Shown: one piece after another, positions 5,149 to 7,901 of the stretch
Position numbering within the stretch: the stretch's first letter is position 1
Layout of the letters: every line of letters starts with the position of its first letter
From: Verrucomicrobiota bacterium
Lineage (GTDB): Bacteria; Verrucomicrobiota; Verrucomicrobiia; Chthoniobacterales; UBA10450
Reading direction: 5' to 3'
Length of the DNA: 7,901 nucleotides
Assembly: GCA_003219945.1 (NCBI GenBank)
Contig: QHQV01000324.1
Coordinates: forward strand, 1-7,901
Position numbers and translations under genes: made by a program
The notes under the pieces: generated by a model
What the model was told of the DNA's origin: nothing
The model's input: the letters and a program-made list of their open reading frames with translations, nothing else
Databases searched by the model: none

Positions 5149-6888
5149 ATGATTCAAATGCAGGACGTGATGTCGAAGCCGATGCCGGACTTCCGAGAAG
5201 GAAGCATCATCAAAGGGCAGATTTTGGAAGTTCGTCCACGCGAAGTGCTCGTCGATGTGGGCTACAAGTCCGAGGGTGTCATCCCGTTGAGCGAATTTGA
5301 AGATCCCGAGTCGCTGCAAGTTGGCGACGAGGTGGATGTTCTCCTGGAGCGACTTGAGAACGAAGAAGGCATGGTAGTGCTTTCGAAGGAGAAAGCAGCT
5401 TACCGCCAAAATTGGAATAAGATCGTTCACGTTTTCCAAGGCGACGGCCTGATCAAAGGCAAGGTCAGATCGGTGGTTAAAGGCGGATTGATGGTGAACA
5501 TCGGGGTGGAGGCATTTTTGCCGGCATCGCAAATCGATGTCGTTCCGCCAAAGGATTTACAGCAGTTCGTCGGCAACACCTATGACTTCAAAATCGTTAA
5601 GCTCAATGACGACCGAAAGAACGTCGTGCTCAGCCGGCGGGAGGTGATCGAACAGGAGCGCAGCGAAAAGCGCCAAAAATTCCTGGAAAACGTGAACCTC
5701 GGCGATCGCGTAGTCGGCACCGTGAAAAACATCACGGACTTCGGCGCGTTTATTGATCTCGACGGCATGGATGGTTTGCTGCACGTGACGGACATGACCT
5801 GGGGTCGACTGGGACATCCCAGCGAATTATTGAAAGTAGGGCAGCAGTTGGAAGTCGTTGTGCTCGACATCAACAAGGAAAAGGAGCGCGTTTCGCTCGG
5901 ACTCAAGCAGACACAGAAGAACCCCTGGGACCAAATTGAGGAGCGTTTTCCTGCCGGACAGCGAGTCAAAGGTAAGATCACGAATCTTGTTCCCTACGGC
6001 GCTTTTGTTGAGATCGAGGAAGGCGTAGAGGGTCTGATTCACGTGTCAGAACTCTCTTGGACGAAACGCATCATGCGTCCTTCTGATATTCTCAGTGTTG
6101 GCCAGGAAGTCGAGGCCGTTGTTCTGGGCGTGAACAAAGAGGAACAAAAAATTTCACTCGGGCTGCGCCAGCTCGAGCCAAACCCGTGGGATGAGATCGA
6201 GAAGAAATTCACCATCGGCAAGCAAGTCAAAGGCACCATCCGGAATATGACCGCTTATGGCGCGTTCGTGGAACTGGAGGAAGGTATCGACGGCATGATC
6301 CACGTGTCCGACTTAAGCTGGACTCGTAAAATTAATCACCCCAGCGAGATGTTTAAGAAAGGCGATGAAGTGGAAGCTGTCGTTATAGACATCGACAAAG
6401 TCAATCAACGCATCAGTCTCGGGATTAAACAGCTGGCCGAAGATCCATGGAAAACGATCGATGAGAAATATAAGATCGGTGACTTGGTGAAAGGTAAAGT
6501 GACCAAGCTCGCCAGCTTTGGCGCGTTCGTGCAATTGCAGGACGACATTGATGGGCTCGTTCACATCTCACAGTTGAGCGAGGATCGCGTCGCCAAGGTC
6601 AAGGACGTCCTTAAAGTTGGCCAGGAAGTGGAAGCGCGCGTGATTAAGGTGGACAAAATCGAGCGGCGCATCGGCCTCTCGATCAAAGCCGCGAATTATT
6701 CCGAAGAACAATTGCGCAAGGAAGTCGAGTCCTTTGATACGCTGCGTCCCGGTGAAGATATGGTTGGGTTGGAAAAAGCTTTCGCCGCAGCCGAACAGGA
6801 AGAATATCGCCCCGGGGAATCCAAGCGTGCCACAAAGGAGTCGAGCGACTCGAACGGCGAATCGAAGAAGGAACCGAGCAAGAAATAG
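5149..6888 (+). CDS. rpsA: 30S ribosomal protein S1
   Basis: S1 binds mRNA on the 30S subunit and helps load and unfold leaders during translation initiation. The protein is 579 residues, with six S1 (OB-fold) RNA-binding domains at about 16-82, 99-166, 184-255, 269-340, 354-428 and 442-514. Domains 3 to 6 carry the repeated GAF(V/I) and (G/D)GL(I/L/V)H(V/I)(S/T) motifs most clearly, for example DFGAFIDLDGMDGLLHVTDM and YGAFVEIEEGVEGLIHVSEL. After domains 3, 4 and 5 the linker repeats as NPWDQIEERF, NPWDEIEKKF and DPWKTIDEKY. Domain 1 (REGSIIKGQILEVRPREVLVDVGYKSEGVIPLSEF) is the usual ribosome-docking type. The tail after about 550 is a low-complexity Lys/Glu/Ser stretch, probably disordered. 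The ATG at 5149 is chosen from the Shine-Dalgarno and the family-like start; an upstream extension to TTG 5026 would start inside the promoter. It is divergent from the thioredoxin-like gene and is followed after 42 bp by a broken glycosyltransferase. Confidence 0.97.
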   Translation: MIQMQDVMSKPMPDFREGSIIKGQILEVRPREVLVDVGYKSEGVIPLSEFEDPESLQVGDEVDVLLERLENEEGMVVLSKEKAAYRQNWNKIVHVFQGDGLIKGKVRSVVKGGLMVNIGVEAFLPASQIDVVPPKDLQQFVGNTYDFKIVKLNDDRKNVVLSRREVIEQERSEKRQKFLENVNLGDRVVGTVKNITDFGAFIDLDGMDGLLHVTDMTWGRLGHPSELLKVGQQLEVVVLDINKEKERVSLGLKQTQKNPWDQIEERFPAGQRVKGKITNLVPYGAFVEIEEGVEGLIHVSELSWTKRIMRPSDILSVGQEVEAVVLGVNKEEQKISLGLRQLEPNPWDEIEKKFTIGKQVKGTIRNMTAYGAFVELEEGIDGMIHVSDLSWTRKINHPSEMFKKGDEVEAVVIDIDKVNQRISLGIKQLAEDPWKTIDEKYKIGDLVKGKVTKLASFGAFVQLQDDIDGLVHISQLSEDRVAKVKDVLKVGQEVEARVIKVDKIERRIGLSIKAANYSEEQLRKEVESFDTLRPGEDMVGLEKAFAAAEQEEYRPGESKRATKESSDSNGESKKEPSKK

Positions 6889-6930
6889 TTCCGGCTTTTG
6901 CGTAGCTGTTCAGCGGTAGTCGGGCAACAA

Positions 6931-7901
6931 ATGCGTGCCCCATACGGCGCCAGGGTTTGGGCCGGCCTGATCGTCTATTTAATCGCGTTGCTTGGTACTT
7001 TGCTGTTAGCAAACGAGAGCGCCCGGTCTTGGGCCGTTTTGCTACTCGTTGTTTCCGTAGTGCTGGCGGTGGTATTGTGGGACCGACAGAATTGGGTATC
7101 GGCGTTTCCATCGGACGCTACTGCTCCGACAGGCGTACACCGCAGACGCTTATTCTATTTGCTTGGAGTTACGATCGCGATGCTGCTTGTCCTTGCAGCG
7201 GACCTTCGCTATGCGGCAGCGCCAACTGAGACGTTCGGGCTCGCAGGTATCTTATGGATCGCAGGCATAGCCTTTGCTGCTTTGCTCTGGCTTCTTCGGC
7301 TCACATTCATTATGGGGTGTTTCCAAGTGCGCCACGCCTTTCGCGTTGGCCGACGTGGGAGATAGCGCTTCTGGCCGTGCTGTTCGTCCTTGCGTTGCGC
7401 AGTCGAGTTTGGAACCTGACGATTTCCCAGACAACATCTATCCGGATGAAATCATGACCGGCACCGTCGCCACTCAGAGCTATCTAAGTCCAACAACTCC
7501 GGCACCGTCGGTCTTTAGCACGTTGTGGAGCGGGATTGATTTGCCTGCTCTTTGGTTCTGGTTCGTAGCCGTATTTCTGAAGCTGGGTGGAACCTCGCTT
7601 GCAATGTTAAGGCTGCCTCCCGCTTTATTCGGGACGGCTACGGTTATCTCGCTTTATGCATTGTTACGCGGAACATGGGGCAGATATGCGGCGATCGCCA
7701 AAGCACGATCATGGCTTTCAGCGTTTCGAATGTTCATTACAGCCCCTGGCGCTTACCAACATCGTTACACAGTTCTTCTGGGCCACTTGTTTCCTTTTCT
7801 TGTTGCGCGCGTTGTGGTCGCGTCGCCGATCTGATTGGGCTCTGGCAGGTCTGTCCGCTGGATTAAGCGAGTACTTTTATTATGGAACACGGCTTCTGCC
7901 G
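6931..7901 (+). pseudogene. Membrane glycosyltransferase, GT39/ArnT-like, broken by four frameshifts and cut by the window end
   Basis: Intact relatives are polytopic membrane enzymes that move a sugar from a polyprenyl-phosphate donor to lipid or protein. The gene starts at ATG 6931 (an in-frame TTG lies at 6898). The frame stays open to the stop at 7365, but the protein plausibly continues in other frames. The joins fall near 7314-7317 (GGGG), 7426-7428 (CCC), 7700-7702 (AAA) and 7743-7746 (CCCC), and each is repaired by one extra base. Joined, the pieces give 325 codons open to base 7901. They show about four N-terminal membrane segments (10-27, 34-50, 73-91, 102-123), then WEIALLAVLFVLALRSRVWNL, the periplasmic-loop motif NIYPDEIMTG (Asp173-Glu174, the acidic pair typical of GT39), LRLPPALFGTATVISLYALL, IMAFSVSNVHYS, and WALAGLSAGLSEYFYYGTRLLP. 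A GT39 DE motif normally follows the first membrane helix, so the four earlier helices are an N-terminal extension. Whether this is real decay or indel errors at a contig end cannot be settled from one sequence. The exact acceptor and sugar are unknown. Confidence 0.75.

Noticed and set aside
7300..7760. Programmed ribosomal frameshifting in the glycosyltransferase
   Set aside because: Four separate shifts within one gene, without a consistent slippery heptamer or stimulatory structure, is not a known programmed arrangement.
7274..7834. Independent 186-residue gene in the second frame
   Set aside because: Only its middle (about 7421-7700) is glycosyltransferase-like; both ends are out-of-frame readings of the same broken gene.

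Overview
The window looks like a bacterial chromosomal segment, possibly a whole metagenomic contig, because the gene at each end runs off the edge. It carries housekeeping genes only. I see no phage, transposase, CRISPR or defence gene. The genes are those of a free-living Gram-negative-type bacterium. A Verrucomicrobiota (Spartobacteria-like) origin is my best guess, from general resemblance of the S1 protein and of the intergenic repeats. That guess is weak and no marker here proves it.

Minus strand, read from about 4.8 kb down to 1: a small exported thioredoxin-like protein, cystathionine beta-synthase with a C-terminal CBS-domain pair, a cystathionine gamma-lyase/gamma-synthase family enzyme, chorismate synthase (aroC), and the start of gatB (Asp/Glu-tRNA amidotransferase subunit B). 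The first three are packed with gaps of 4 and 16 bp and look like one transcription unit. Together, beta-synthase and gamma-lyase would form the reverse transsulfuration route from homocysteine to cysteine. aroC and gatB are separated from them and from each other by spacers that contain repeats.

Plus strand, from about 5.0 kb: a good sigma70-type promoter, a strong Shine-Dalgarno and ribosomal protein S1 (rpsA, six S1 domains). A membrane glycosyltransferase of the GT39/ArnT-like type follows 42 bp later. Its reading frame is broken four times in about 430 bp, each break being equivalent to loss of one base in a short homopolymer. It is therefore either a decaying pseudogene or a poorly sequenced contig end.

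The most unusual content is in the spacers. Two spacers carry copies of one hairpin-forming element whose ends are GTCATTC/GAATGAC-like; a 40-base arm matches at 35 of 40 positions between copies. Each copy abuts an array of very short tandem units: 8 bp at the gatB/aroC spacer, 7 bp at the thioredoxin/rpsA spacer. The last codons and the stop of aroC lie inside one of these arrays. A third, GC-rich dyad element sits between aroC and the transsulfuration genes.
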